From: Chitinophaga rupis
GTDB lineage: Bacteria > Bacteroidota > Bacteroidia > Chitinophagales > Chitinophagaceae
Direction: 5' to 3'
Length of the DNA stretch: 64,000 nt
NCBI RefSeq assembly: GCF_900109685.1
Contig: NZ_FOBB01000006.1
Location: forward strand, 372,001-436,000
The translations under genes were made by a program, and so were the position numbers. The notes beneath the pieces are model-generated. The model saw only the letters and a list, made by a program, of their open reading frames with translations. It had not been told where the DNA came from and ran no database searches. Shown here one piece after another: positions 8,502 to 16,782 of this stretch. The number at the start of each line of letters is the position of its first letter. The stretch's first letter is position 1.

Positions 8502-10622
8502 TCAGGAAATTTTACTCCACTGGGATTTTCCCCGCTGGCTGGCTAAATATTCCTGTAAGGGTTGATTTTCAGGCAGCGACAGGTCCATATCTTCCTGTAA
8601 GATCTTTTCCGCACAGGCCCGGGCTGCATCCAGCACCGGCTTATCGTGCAAAATATCGGCCAGCTTAAAATCCAGCACCCCGCTCTGGCGGGTACCCTCC
8701 ATATCGCCGGGGCCGCGCAGCTCCATATCTTTTTCAGAGATGATGAAACCATTATTCGTTTGCACCATCACGTTAATACGCTCTTTTGAATCAGCGCCCA
8801 GCTTTACCCCGGTCATCAGGATACAGAAAGACTGTTCAGCGCCGCGGCCTACCCTGCCCCTCAGCTGATGCAGCTGCGACAGACCAAAACGTTCCGTGCT
8901 TTCTATTACCATTACGGATGCATTGGGCACGTTTACACCTACTTCAATTACCGTGGTAGCTACCATAATATGGGTTTCGCCTTTTACAAAACGCTGCATA
9001 TTGGTTTCCCGCATATCTGCCGGCTGGCGGCCATGCACCATGCTAATGTAATACTGCGGCTCGGGGAAAAAAGCTTTTACTTCCTCATACCCTTTCATCA
9101 GGTTCTCATAATCCATTTTTTCGGATTCCTCTATCAGCGGGTATACGATGTAGGCCTGCCTGCCTTTGCTAATTTCTTCCTTAATGAAATCCATTACCTG
9201 CGGGCGCTGGAACTCCGTGCGGTGCACGGTGGTAATAGGTTTGCGGCCGGGCGGCATTTCATCTATCACGGATACATCCAGGTCGCCATAAATGGTCATA
9301 GCCAGGGTACGCGGTATAGGCGTTGCCGTCATAACCAGTATATGCGGTGGTATATCATTCTTTTCCCACAGGCGCGCCCGTTGGGCTACGCCAAAACGGT
9401 GCTGCTCATCTACTATGGCCATGCCCAGGTTCCTGAACTGTACTTCCTTTTCCAGCAGGGCATGTGTGCCTATCAATATTTGTATGCTGCCATCTGCTAC
9501 GGCCGCCAGTATTTGTTTACGCGCCTTGCCTTTAATGCTGCCGGTAAGCAGCGCAGCCTTTAGCGGCATATTTTCCAGCAGCTCTGAAATGCCTTTAAAA
9601 TGCTGCTGCGACAGTATTTCCGTGGGGGCCATTAAACAGGCCTGGAAGCCATTGTCTATAGCCAGCAGCATGGTTAACAGGGCTACAATGGTTTTGCCGC
9701 TGCCTACATCGCCCTGTAACAGGCGGTTCATCTGGCGGCCATTCATAGTATCCTGCCGTATTTCTTTTAACACCCGCTTTTGCGCACCGGTTAAGGGAAA
9801 GGGCAAATGGTTGTTATAAAAGTCATTGAAGTGATCTCCTACTGAGCCAAAGATATACCCGTGTGATTGCTGGTGCCGCCTGATCCTGATCCGGCAAATG
9901 CGGATCTGCGCAATGAACAGCTCTTCAAACTTCAGTCGGCGCCTGGCCTGCTGCGCTTCTTCTTCCGTGGCTGGTAAATGGATCTTGAAAAAAGCCATGG
10001 GCCTTGTCATAAGGCGGTACTGCTGCATTACAGGCGCCGGAATATTTTCCGGTATTTCCAGGGGCGAGAGCTGCTCCAGCAGGTTAAAGGTGAGCTTTCC
10101 GATAGCCTTTGCCGTTAGGCCGCGGGCTTTCAGCTTTTCCGTGGTATAATATACCGGCTCCAGGAACTGTTTGCCGCCGGCAATATTTTCCGTGAGCAGG
10201 TCCATTTCAGGATGGGCGATCTGTAGGGTGCCGTTAAAGAAAGAGAGCTTACCAAACACCAGGTAAGCGGTTTGCTCCTGCAGGGATTTCTGCATCCACT
10301 GCCAGCCCTGGAACCATACCAGCTCTATTTCTCCGGTTTCATCACGCAGGGTGGCTACCAGCCTTTTGCCCCGCTTTTCACCAATGACTTCCAGGGAAAT
10401 AATGCGCCCGCGGATCTGCACATAATCCATTTGGCCCATGAGCTGCCCTATTTTTTCCACCTTGGTACGGTCCACATACCGGAAGGGGAAATAATTTAGG
10501 AGGTCGCCAAAGGTGTGCAGGTTCAGCTCCTTACGCAGCAGCTCTCCGCGTTGCGGCCCTACCCCTTTCAGGTACTCGATTGGATTGGATAATATGGCGA
10601 TTGGCGGTGGTATGGAAAAAAT
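8502..10622 (-). CDS. recG: ATP-dependent DNA helicase RecG (non-canonical start)
   Basis: RecG regresses and remodels stalled replication forks and Holliday junctions. Helicase motifs are clear: Walker A GDVGSGKT (about residue 306), DEQH box, TATPIPRT, and motif VI QLRGRVGRG (about 587). The first ordinary start codon in frame is a GTG at 10475, but it encodes the V of FRYVDRT, a conserved point inside the N-terminal wedge. Upstream in the same frame the sequence reads SNPIEYLKGVGPQRGELL and then NYFPFRY, which is genuine RecG N-terminus. That open frame runs back to a TAA at 10628-10626 with no ATG, GTG or TTG. The likely start is the ATT at 10622 (706 aa, normal RecG length) or an ATA/ATC slightly downstream. 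A family-1 repeat arm lies directly upstream. The product call is certain; the start is uncertain. Confidence 0.9.
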   Translation of the reverse strand: MFSIPPPIAILSNPIEYLKGVGPQRGELLRKELNLHTFGDLLNYFPFRYVDRTKVEKIGQLMGQMDYVQIRGRIISLEVIGEKRGKRLVATLRDETGEIELVWFQGWQWMQKSLQEQTAYLVFGKLSFFNGTLQIAHPEMDLLTENIAGGKQFLEPVYYTTEKLKARGLTAKAIGKLTFNLLEQLSPLEIPENIPAPVMQQYRLMTRPMAFFKIHLPATEEEAQQARRRLKFEELFIAQIRICRIRIRRHQQSHGYIFGSVGDHFNDFYNNHLPFPLTGAQKRVLKEIRQDTMNGRQMNRLLQGDVGSGKTIVALLTMLLAIDNGFQACLMAPTEILSQQHFKGISELLENMPLKAALLTGSIKGKARKQILAAVADGSIQILIGTHALLEKEVQFRNLGMAIVDEQHRFGVAQRARLWEKNDIPPHILVMTATPIPRTLAMTIYGDLDVSVIDEMPPGRKPITTVHRTEFQRPQVMDFIKEEISKGRQAYIVYPLIEESEKMDYENLMKGYEEVKAFFPEPQYYISMVHGRQPADMRETNMQRFVKGETHIMVATTVIEVGVNVPNASVMVIESTERFGLSQLHQLRGRVGRGAEQSFCILMTGVKLGADSKERINVMVQTNNGFIISEKDMELRGPGDMEGTRQSGVLDFKLADILHDKPVLDAARACAEKILQEDMDLSLPENQPLQEYLASQRGKSQWSKIS

Positions 10623-10627
10623 ATTTT

Positions 10628-10789
10628 AGTCCATGGTCCATAGTCGATGGTCCATGGAAGTTGCAAGTTATTTAAATACGAAGATTAAATAAAATAGTCC
10701 GCGGATGCTCCACGGACTATTCAGTATTTCTTTAAGTATTTCTATGCAAACAAGTCTATGGACCATCAATTATGGACCATGGACTATTA
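10628..10789. repeat. Inverted repeat element, family 1 (GGTCCAT/ATGGACC), recG-gltA gap
   Basis: The left arm (10628-10657) is built of GTCCAT/GGTCCAT words; the right arm (10754-10789) is the same words inverted (ATGGACC, ATGGACTATTA). The 96-nt centre contains the gltA terminator, whose stem (AATAGTCCGTGG) itself resembles the arm word. The left arm touches the 5' end of recG, and the right arm ends 5 nt from the gltA stop codon. Confidence 0.8.
10693..10721 (-). terminator. Rho-independent terminator of gltA
   Basis: On the minus strand AATAGTCCGTGG, loop AGCAT, CCGCGGACTATT forms a 12-bp stem with one G-T wobble, followed by TTATTTAAT. It lies about 70 nt past the gltA stop codon and in the right orientation. 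Confidence 0.7.
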
Positions 10790-10793
10790 AAAA

Positions 10794-12119
10794 CTATTCT
10801 GCACTCGCTTCCACCTTACCTTCTGCGAACAGCTTCATCCACTCTGTGGTTACAGATTTGGGACGTTCGAGAGAAAGGCCCAGGGCGCGGTCCCAGCACA
10901 GGGATGCCAGTACGCCCAGCGCGCGGGATACGCCAAACAGTACGGTATAGAACTCATATTCTACCAGGCCGTAGTGTACCAGCAGGGCGCCGGAATGTGC
11001 ATCCACATTAGGCCAGGGGTTCTTTACCTTACCCAGGTCCTGTAAAATGGGGGGCACGGTTTCATACACCATCCATACTATACGCACCAGCTCATCGTCC
11101 GGTAAGTGTTTCTTGGCAAATTCCATCTGGGCAGTAAAACGGGGATCTGTTTTACGCAGTACGGCGTGGCCGTAACCCGGTACTACCTTACCATCAGACA
11201 AAGTTTTGCGTACATATTGCTCGATCTGGCTTTTGGTAGGAATACCGCCACCCAGCTCTTCGCGCATGCTCAGGATCCAGCGGATCACCTCCTGGTTCGC
11301 CAGGCCATGCAGCGGACCTGCCAGGCCGTTCATACCGGCTGCAAATGACAGGTAAGCATCGCTAAGGGCAGAACCTACCAGGTGGGTAGTGTGTGCGCTT
11401 ACGTTACCACCTTCATGGTCAGAGTGGATGGTCATGTAAAGACGCATCAGCTCTTTGAAACCTTCATCGTCATAACCCAGCATGTGAGCAAAGTTGGCAG
11501 ACCAGTCCAGCATTCCGTTGGGCTGTATATGCTTACCTTCTTTATACTTACGGCGATATACATATGCTGCTATACGGGGCAGGCGGGCAATGAGGTTCAT
11601 GGTATCCTCATACATATGGCTCCAGTAATCTTTTTTATTGATGCCTTCTGCATAGGCTTTGGCAAAATCAGATTCTGTCTGCAGCGCCATAATACCTACG
11701 GTGAACATGGTCATGGGATGTGCCGTGATAGGCAGCGCCTCAATTGCATCAAATACATAGTTGGGTACGTGCGAACGGCGGGCCCACATGCCGGAGAGAT
11801 ATTGTACATCTGCTTCGGTAGGTAATTCGCCAATCAGCATCAGGTAAAACAAACCTTCCGGTAAAGGCTCTGCACCGCCCGGAGCTTTGGGTAAATTGTC
11901 CCGCAGCTCGGGAATGGAATATCCTCTGAAGCGGATACCTTCATTGGCATCCAGTAAAGAGGTTTCTGTTACCAGGCCGGGAATGCCGCGCATACCCTGG
12001 TAAGCCTGTGCAATCGTAACATCATCCAATTTTTTATTGCCATGATTTTTAATCAGGTCCTTAACTTCTGCGCTAAGTTCATCGGCCTTTACCTTGAATT
12101 TTTCTTTTATATACCCCAT
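10794..12119 (-). CDS. gltA: Citrate synthase
   Basis: 441 aa. It condenses acetyl-CoA and oxaloacetate to citrate, the entry step of the TCA cycle. The catalytic triad is visible: His in GPLHGLANQE (about 270), His in VPGYGHAVLRKTDPRF (about 316) and Asp in NVDAHSG (about 370). The GYGHAVLRKTDPR form and the overall length resemble the mitochondrial-type citrate synthases rather than the shorter hexameric enterobacterial type (family knowledge). The ATG start gives MGYIKEKFKVKADEL. A TACTTTTG box lies about 45 nt upstream and a terminator follows, so it appears monocistronic. mqo and pckA, also in this window, act on the same oxaloacetate pool. Confidence 0.95.
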   Translation of the reverse strand: MGYIKEKFKVKADELSAEVKDLIKNHGNKKLDDVTIAQAYQGMRGIPGLVTETSLLDANEGIRFRGYSIPELRDNLPKAPGGAEPLPEGLFYLMLIGELPTEADVQYLSGMWARRSHVPNYVFDAIEALPITAHPMTMFTVGIMALQTESDFAKAYAEGINKKDYWSHMYEDTMNLIARLPRIAAYVYRRKYKEGKHIQPNGMLDWSANFAHMLGYDDEGFKELMRLYMTIHSDHEGGNVSAHTTHLVGSALSDAYLSFAAGMNGLAGPLHGLANQEVIRWILSMREELGGGIPTKSQIEQYVRKTLSDGKVVPGYGHAVLRKTDPRFTAQMEFAKKHLPDDELVRIVWMVYETVPPILQDLGKVKNPWPNVDAHSGALLVHYGLVEYEFYTVLFGVSRALGVLASLCWDRALGLSLERPKSVTTEWMKLFAEGKVEASAE

Positions 12120-12163
12120 TTTGATACTGTAGTTTGATAGTTAAAACACAATCGATCAATTGT

Positions 12164-12171
12164 CAAAAGTA
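12164..12171 (-). promoter_or_regulatory. Putative -7 box of gltA
   Basis: The minus strand reads TACTTTTG, a full match to TAnnTTTG, which would give a leader of about 40 nt before the gltA ATG. I see no convincing -33 TTTG at the usual spacing. Confidence 0.45.
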
Positions 12172-12340
12172 AGGATTTGTTAACTAAAACGCCAGGCTTT
12201 TTTAGCAATTCTCCGTAACCAGTAAGCAATGGTTAACAAGTATAAACCATTGTATCTCAATTAATAGATCGAAATATATTAAAATGTTAAGTTTTATTAA
12301 GGAAATGTGAATTTTTTATTAGAAACCCATTAGAACTCCC

Positions 12341-13420
12341 TTATTTAGGCGCGCGCATGTATAACCAGATAGCCACCGCTCCAAAAACAAAGTTAGGGAT
12401 CCATACTGCCAGCAAGGGGTTGAGGTTGGCTTTGGTAGAGAATACGGTAGAGAACTGAAGGAAGATAATATAGGTAGCGCTGATCACAATACCCAAGGCC
12501 AGGTGGAGGCCGCTGCCCCCTCTTACCTTACGGGAGGCAATGATAGCGCCGATAAGACTGAGGATGACCACGGCAGCAGCTGCTGCGGTACGGCGGTACT
12601 TTTCTACGTAATAAATGTTCAGTCCTTCTGCGCCCCGTATTTCTTCACGGGCTATAAAACGGTCCAGCTCCGGGGTGGTCATGGCTTCCTGCAGGTTTTT
12701 GGCCTCTTCCATTTCCTTAGGGGTAAGGGCCAGCTTCAGGGTAGTATCCTGTTTGCTCCACCAGGTTTCTTTGAGGCCCCTGATCCGGCGCAGGGATACA
12801 TAGTCCAGGCGCCATTTCTTTTGGGTGGAATCCCAGGAGATGCGGTCGGCACGGATCTTCAGCGTCATATCCAACCCTTCTACCCTTTCCAGCACAAAGT
12901 TGCTACCACTGTGATAATTAGGATCATAAGAGCCGAAAGTAACGTACGTGAAACTATCTATACGGGTAGTTTTATCGTATATGGTATGCCCTTCATCACG
13001 GGCGTGTATATACGTATTTTCGAATGTAGTGCGTATGCGATTGGCGTTGGGTACCGTCCAACGGTTGCCCAGCCAAAGCAGGCCACCAAACAGGAAAGCG
13101 CCTATCCAGAAGGGGCGCAGCAGACGGCGAAAGCTTACGCCTGCGCTCAGAATGGCAATGATCTCTGAGCGGTACGCCATTTTGGAAGTAAAAAAGATAA
13201 CGGATATAAAAATGAACAAAGGAAATAACAGGGCGGCAATATGCGGGATAAAACCAAAGTAGTAATCTACTACAATGGTTCTCAGGGAAAGGTTGTTGTT
13301 CATAAAATCATCCACCTTTTCCGTAATGTCTATCACTACTGAAATCACCAGCAGGATCATCAGGGAATAAATGAATGTTCCTATGAATTTCCGCAGTATA
13401 TACCAATCGATCTTTGTCAT
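12341..13420 (-). CDS. LptF/LptG-family (YjgP/YjgQ) permease
   Basis: 359 aa inner-membrane protein. It has about three hydrophobic segments near the N-terminus (roughly residues 12-32, 55-80 and 100-120), a soluble beta-rich middle (about 130-270) and three more at the C-terminus (about 275-355), the topology of LptF/LptG. These proteins form the membrane part of the ABC machine that extracts lipopolysaccharide and sends it to the outer membrane. The N-terminus (IDWYILRKFIGTF) fits the family. F versus G cannot be decided from the sequence alone. It follows tgt on the same strand across a family-2 inverted repeat whose arm ends 4 nt before this ATG. Confidence 0.9.
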   Translation of the reverse strand: MTKIDWYILRKFIGTFIYSLMILLVISVVIDITEKVDDFMNNNLSLRTIVVDYYFGFIPHIAALLFPLFIFISVIFFTSKMAYRSEIIAILSAGVSFRRLLRPFWIGAFLFGGLLWLGNRWTVPNANRIRTTFENTYIHARDEGHTIYDKTTRIDSFTYVTFGSYDPNYHSGSNFVLERVEGLDMTLKIRADRISWDSTQKKWRLDYVSLRRIRGLKETWWSKQDTTLKLALTPKEMEEAKNLQEAMTTPELDRFIAREEIRGAEGLNIYYVEKYRRTAAAAAVVILSLIGAIIASRKVRGGSGLHLALGIVISATYIIFLQFSTVFSTKANLNPLLAVWIPNFVFGAVAIWLYMRAPK

Positions 13421-13424
13421 ACTG

Positions 13425-13588
13425 ATTTACGATTTTAGATTTACGATCTTAGATTTGATTGAATCGAATCTTAGCCGTAAATCTTTAGAATAGTAACATT
13501 ATAATTTTGCAATCTACGATTTAGCAGGTATGATTTTCACCTGGTCATGTTAATGAAATCTAAAATCGTCAATCTAAAATCTAAAATT
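13425..13588. repeat. Inverted repeat element, family 2 (ATTTACGATTTTAG), lptF/G-tgt gap
   Basis: The left arm (13425-13456) is two copies of ATTTACGATTTTAG (the second has one change); the right arm (13556-13588) is the inverted word AATCTAAAATCG and derivatives. The centre is about 100 nt. The arms sit 4 nt from the permease ATG and 3 nt from the tgt stop, so essentially the whole gap is this element. Confidence 0.85.
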
Positions 13589-13591
13589 GCA

Positions 13592-14722
13592 TTATAGTCT
13601 TGTTTGTAACTGCGGCACCATAGCGGCTTTCCAGGCAGCATAGGTACCGGCCAGGATCTGCTCCCGGGCGGCTTTTACCAGCTGCAGATAAAAACTCAGG
13701 TTATGAATGCTGGCCAGCTGCATACCCAGTATTTCCCCGGCGGCAAACAGGTGGCGCAGGTAGGCTTTGGTATAATTGTTACTGGCAAAACAATTGGTTT
13801 GCTCATCAATGACCGAAAAATCTGTTGCCCATTTTTTATTCTTGATGTTAATAACACCCTGCCAGGTGAATAACATACCGTTACGGCCGTTGCGGGTAGG
13901 CATTACGCAATCAAACATATCTATACCCAGCGCAATATTTTCCAACAGGTTCCAGGGAGTGCCTACCCCCATGAGGTAGCGGGGTTTGTGCACCGGCAAT
14001 ATTTCACATACCAGGCCGCACATTTCGTACATCTCTGCTTCCGGCTCGCCCACACTAAGGCCGCCAATGGCGTTGCCGGCACATTCGCGCGCAGCTATTT
14101 CCGTGGCGGAAATGGTGCGCAGCTCTTTATAGGTGCTGCCCTGCACAATGGGAAACAGCGTTTGCTCATGCCCGTAAGCCGGCTGCGTTTCTGCCAGCCG
14201 TTTAATGCAGCGGTCCAGCCAGCGGTGCGTAAGCTCCATGGATTTACGGGCGTACACAAACTCCGACGGGTAGGGTGGGCATTCATCAAAGGCCATAATA
14301 ATATCGGCACCTATGGTGCGCTGGATGTCCATTACACTTTCCGGGGTAAACAGGTGGCGGCTGCCATCTATATGCGACTGGAACACCACCCCTTCTTCCT
14401 TTATTTTCCGGTTGGCGGCCAGGGAAAAAACCTGGTAGCCGCCGCTATCCGTAAGTATGGGACGCTGCCAGCCATTAAAGCTGTGCAGCCCGCCGGCGGC
14501 GGACAATACTTCCAGCCCCGGGCGCAGGTACAGGTGATAGGTATTTCCCAGGATGATCTGCGCCTGTACATCGTTCCGCAGCTGCTCCTGGGTTACTGCT
14601 TTTACACTGCCCACAGTGCCTACCGGCATAAAAATGGGCGTTTCAATACTGCCATGGGCCGTAGTAAGCATGCCTGCACGGGCCTGGCTGTTGTTATCGG
14701 TGGTAAGAAGGTCAAAATTCAT
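13592..14722 (-). CDS. tgt: tRNA-guanine transglycosylase (queuine tRNA-ribosyltransferase)
   Basis: 376 aa from the ATG at 14722 (MNFDLLTTD); an in-frame TTG at 14734 would add four residues and is less likely. The enzyme swaps guanine-34 of Q-family tRNAs for the queuosine precursor preQ1. Family motifs include FMPVGTVGSVKAVT, ILTDSGGYQVFSLA (active-site Asp) and GGLSVGE. At the usual zinc site (C-x-C-x2-C-x25-H) this protein reads T-N-C-F-A-S and then SIHNL 26 residues on, so two of three cysteines are replaced by Thr and Ser. A TACCTTTG box ends 9 nt before the ATG. queE, also in the window, belongs to the same pathway. Confidence 0.95.
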   Translation of the reverse strand: MNFDLLTTDNNSQARAGMLTTAHGSIETPIFMPVGTVGSVKAVTQEQLRNDVQAQIILGNTYHLYLRPGLEVLSAAGGLHSFNGWQRPILTDSGGYQVFSLAANRKIKEEGVVFQSHIDGSRHLFTPESVMDIQRTIGADIIMAFDECPPYPSEFVYARKSMELTHRWLDRCIKRLAETQPAYGHEQTLFPIVQGSTYKELRTISATEIAARECAGNAIGGLSVGEPEAEMYEMCGLVCEILPVHKPRYLMGVGTPWNLLENIALGIDMFDCVMPTRNGRNGMLFTWQGVINIKNKKWATDFSVIDEQTNCFASNNYTKAYLRHLFAAGEILGMQLASIHNLSFYLQLVKAAREQILAGTYAAWKAAMVPQLQTRL

Positions 14723-14731
14723 AAAACAGGG

Positions 14732-14739
14732 CAAAGGTA
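14732..14739 (-). promoter_or_regulatory. Putative -7 box of tgt
   Basis: The minus strand reads TACCTTTG, 9 nt before the tgt ATG, so the transcript would begin at or within a few bases of the start codon (near-leaderless). Confidence 0.5.
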
Positions 14740-14917
14740 GAATTAATGTGCAAATGTGAGGATATGGGTTGCTAATGTGCGCTTATGCAGGCGGGCAATG
14801 CAGAAAAAAAGATGTGGAAAACGACCATTAAATAGAACAAAAATATGGTAGTTGACTTATCCCGTTTCATATTTTACCTTTTTTATCCCCATCAGGTTAC
14901 AGATAAACAAAAACATA

Positions 14918-14925
14918 TATATTTG
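14918..14925 (+). promoter_or_regulatory. Putative -7 box of the family 2 glycosyltransferase gene
   Basis: TATATTTG, a full TAnnTTTG match, with 8 nt to the ATG at 14934. This predicts a near-leaderless message. Confidence 0.45.
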
Positions 14926-14933
14926 TCCTCAAT

Positions 14934-16073
14934 ATGTCGGAACATCTGGGTTTAATTGTCTTTTACATTTTTGCTACCGTGGCAGCTATTCAGGTGCTGT
15001 ATTACCTGGTCTTTTTTTCCCGCGTAGCCTTTTACAAGCGCCAATTTGATATGGACGAATCGCCTGCTAACCGTTTTTCGGTGATCATTTGCGCTAAGAA
15101 CGAGGAGCTGAACCTACAAAAGAACCTGCCCACGGTGCTGCAACAGCGGTACGACATACACCACAACCCGGAATACGAAGTAATTGTGGTGAACGACAAT
15201 TCCGAAGACGATACCAAATACTACCTGCGTTCCATAGAGCCTGGTTACGCCCACTACCGCCACATAGAGCTGAAACAGGCCGCCAAATTTATTCCCGGTA
15301 AAAAATATCCCTTATCCATAGGCTTAAAAGGTGCGCAGTATGAACATGTGCTGCTGACAGATGCAGACTGCCGCCCGGCCAGCGTGAACTGGCTGCACAT
15401 TATGAGCCAGGGCTTCAGCGATGGTAAAGAAATTGTGCTGGGTTATGGTCCTTATGTGAAAAAGCCTGGTTTCCTGAATAAAGTGATCCGTTACGAAACC
15501 TTTTTCAGCGCACTGCAATACCTTTCCTTTGCCATGGCCGGCGTGCCTTACATGGGCGTAGGCCGCAACCTGGCGTATAAGAAAGACCTGTTTTTTCGTA
15601 ATAAAGGTTTTGTGAACCACCAGCACCTGGCTTCCGGCGATGATGACCTGTTTGTGAACACTGCAGCCAACAGCAAGAACGTAGCCGTGGTTATTGACAA
15701 GCAGGCATTCACCTACTCAGAGCCTAAAGACAACTGGAGCCGCTGGTTCCGGCAAAAAACCAGGCATATGTCTACCGGTAAGCATTACCGCTTTGGACAT
15801 AAGCTGCTGCTAGGTATGTTTTCATTAAGCCATTTCTTCTTTTATCCTGCATTCATCGTAAGCCTGTTCTACTGGCCGCTGATGTATTATGTACTGGCCA
15901 TTTTCGGCGCTAAGCTGCTTATACAATCCATTATCTTTTACTTTGCCCTGCGCAAGCTGGATGAGAGCGACCTGTTCAAGCTCTCCTGGTTCATGGATAT
16001 CTTTATGTGCCTGTATTACATTATCTTCACACCCTCTTTATTTTTTAAGTCTAAGTCAAAGAACAAATGGTAG
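14934..16073 (+). CDS. Membrane-anchored family 2 glycosyltransferase
   Basis: 379 aa. An N-terminal membrane segment (about residues 8-28) is followed by a GT-A catalytic domain: SVIICAKNEE nucleotide-binding strand (about 50), VVNDNSEDDT, the metal-binding TDAD (about 143), GDDDLF acceptor motif (about 236) and a basic R-x-K-x-R-H segment at the Q/RxxRW position. Two or three hydrophobic segments close the protein (about 295-370). The family transfers an activated sugar to a lipid or polysaccharide acceptor at the cytoplasmic membrane; the substrate cannot be named. It is divergent from tgt and lies 61 nt upstream of rsmG. Confidence 0.85.
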   Translation: MSEHLGLIVFYIFATVAAIQVLYYLVFFSRVAFYKRQFDMDESPANRFSVIICAKNEELNLQKNLPTVLQQRYDIHHNPEYEVIVVNDNSEDDTKYYLRSIEPGYAHYRHIELKQAAKFIPGKKYPLSIGLKGAQYEHVLLTDADCRPASVNWLHIMSQGFSDGKEIVLGYGPYVKKPGFLNKVIRYETFFSALQYLSFAMAGVPYMGVGRNLAYKKDLFFRNKGFVNHQHLASGDDDLFVNTAANSKNVAVVIDKQAFTYSEPKDNWSRWFRQKTRHMSTGKHYRFGHKLLLGMFSLSHFFFYPAFIVSLFYWPLMYYVLAIFGAKLLIQSIIFYFALRKLDESDLFKLSWFMDIFMCLYYIIFTPSLFFKSKSKNKW

Positions 16074-16134
16074 TACAAGCTGCCCAGCAATGTAGCTGAT
16101 AGCTTGTAAACAGCTACCAGCCGGCAGTTTTATC

Positions 16135-16782
16135 ATGGACATTATCCTGCAATATTTTTCCGACTTCACGCCTTTGCAGCTGCAGCAGCTGACTGCACTG
16201 GATGCTGTGTACCGGGAATGGAATGAAAAGATCAACGTAATATCCCGTAAAGACATTGACAGCCTGTATGAAAAACATGTGCTGCATTCCCTGAGCATTG
16301 CCGCTGCCGTGGATATACCGGCCGGCACACAGGTGCTTGACCTGGGCACAGGCGGCGGTTTTCCCGGTATTCCGCTGGCAATTTTCTTCCCCGAGGTGCA
16401 ATTTCACCTGGTAGATTCCATCGGCAAAAAAATTAAGGTAGTGCAAGCAGTGGTGGAAGCCCTGGAGCTAAAAAATGTAACCACTGCCCATAGCCGGGCA
16501 GAAGAGATAAAGAACCGCAAATTCGATGTGGTAGTATCCCGCGCAGTAGCCCCGCTGGGCGACCTATGGAGCTGGAGCAAGCCCCTGCTGAAAAAAGCGC
16601 AAAGCGGAAAGCAGAAAACGGAAAACGATGAAGAAGCGGCCAGCGGCCTTATATGCCTGAAGGGGGGCGATCTTTCCCAGGAAATATCCGAAAGCGGCTG
16701 TGCCCCTACCCTGCTGGATATTTACGACCTATTTCCACTGGAATATTTTATGGAGAAGTATGTGGTGCTGGTGACACGCTAG
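16135..16782 (+). CDS. rsmG: 16S rRNA (guanine-527-N7)-methyltransferase
   Basis: 215 aa, normal for RsmG. The SAM-binding motif VLDLGTGGGFPGIPLA (about residue 66), the acidic strand end FHLVDSIGKK, AHSRAEE and VVSRAVAPL are all diagnostic. It methylates G527 in the 530 loop of 16S rRNA. The 3' end overlaps the convergent CDF transporter gene by 35 nt, and no terminator separates the two. Confidence 0.95.
   Translation: MDIILQYFSDFTPLQLQQLTALDAVYREWNEKINVISRKDIDSLYEKHVLHSLSIAAAVDIPAGTQVLDLGTGGGFPGIPLAIFFPEVQFHLVDSIGKKIKVVQAVVEALELKNVTTAHSRAEEIKNRKFDVVVSRAVAPLGDLWSWSKPLLKKAQSGKQKTENDEEAASGLICLKGGDLSQEISESGCAPTLLDIYDLFPLEYFMEKYVVLVTR

Noticed and set aside
14748..14795. GCAAATGTG/GCTAATGTGC words upstream of tgt, and similar words at 18860-18895, as full family-5 elements
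   Set aside because: They are single, degenerate stretches without a facing arm; I could not support them as elements.
16074..16134. TACAAGCT...AGCTTGTA inverted repeat as terminator of the glycosyltransferase gene
   Set aside because: Only 8 bp with a 19-nt loop and no T run; it may be a seventh diverged repeat family but is too weak to call.
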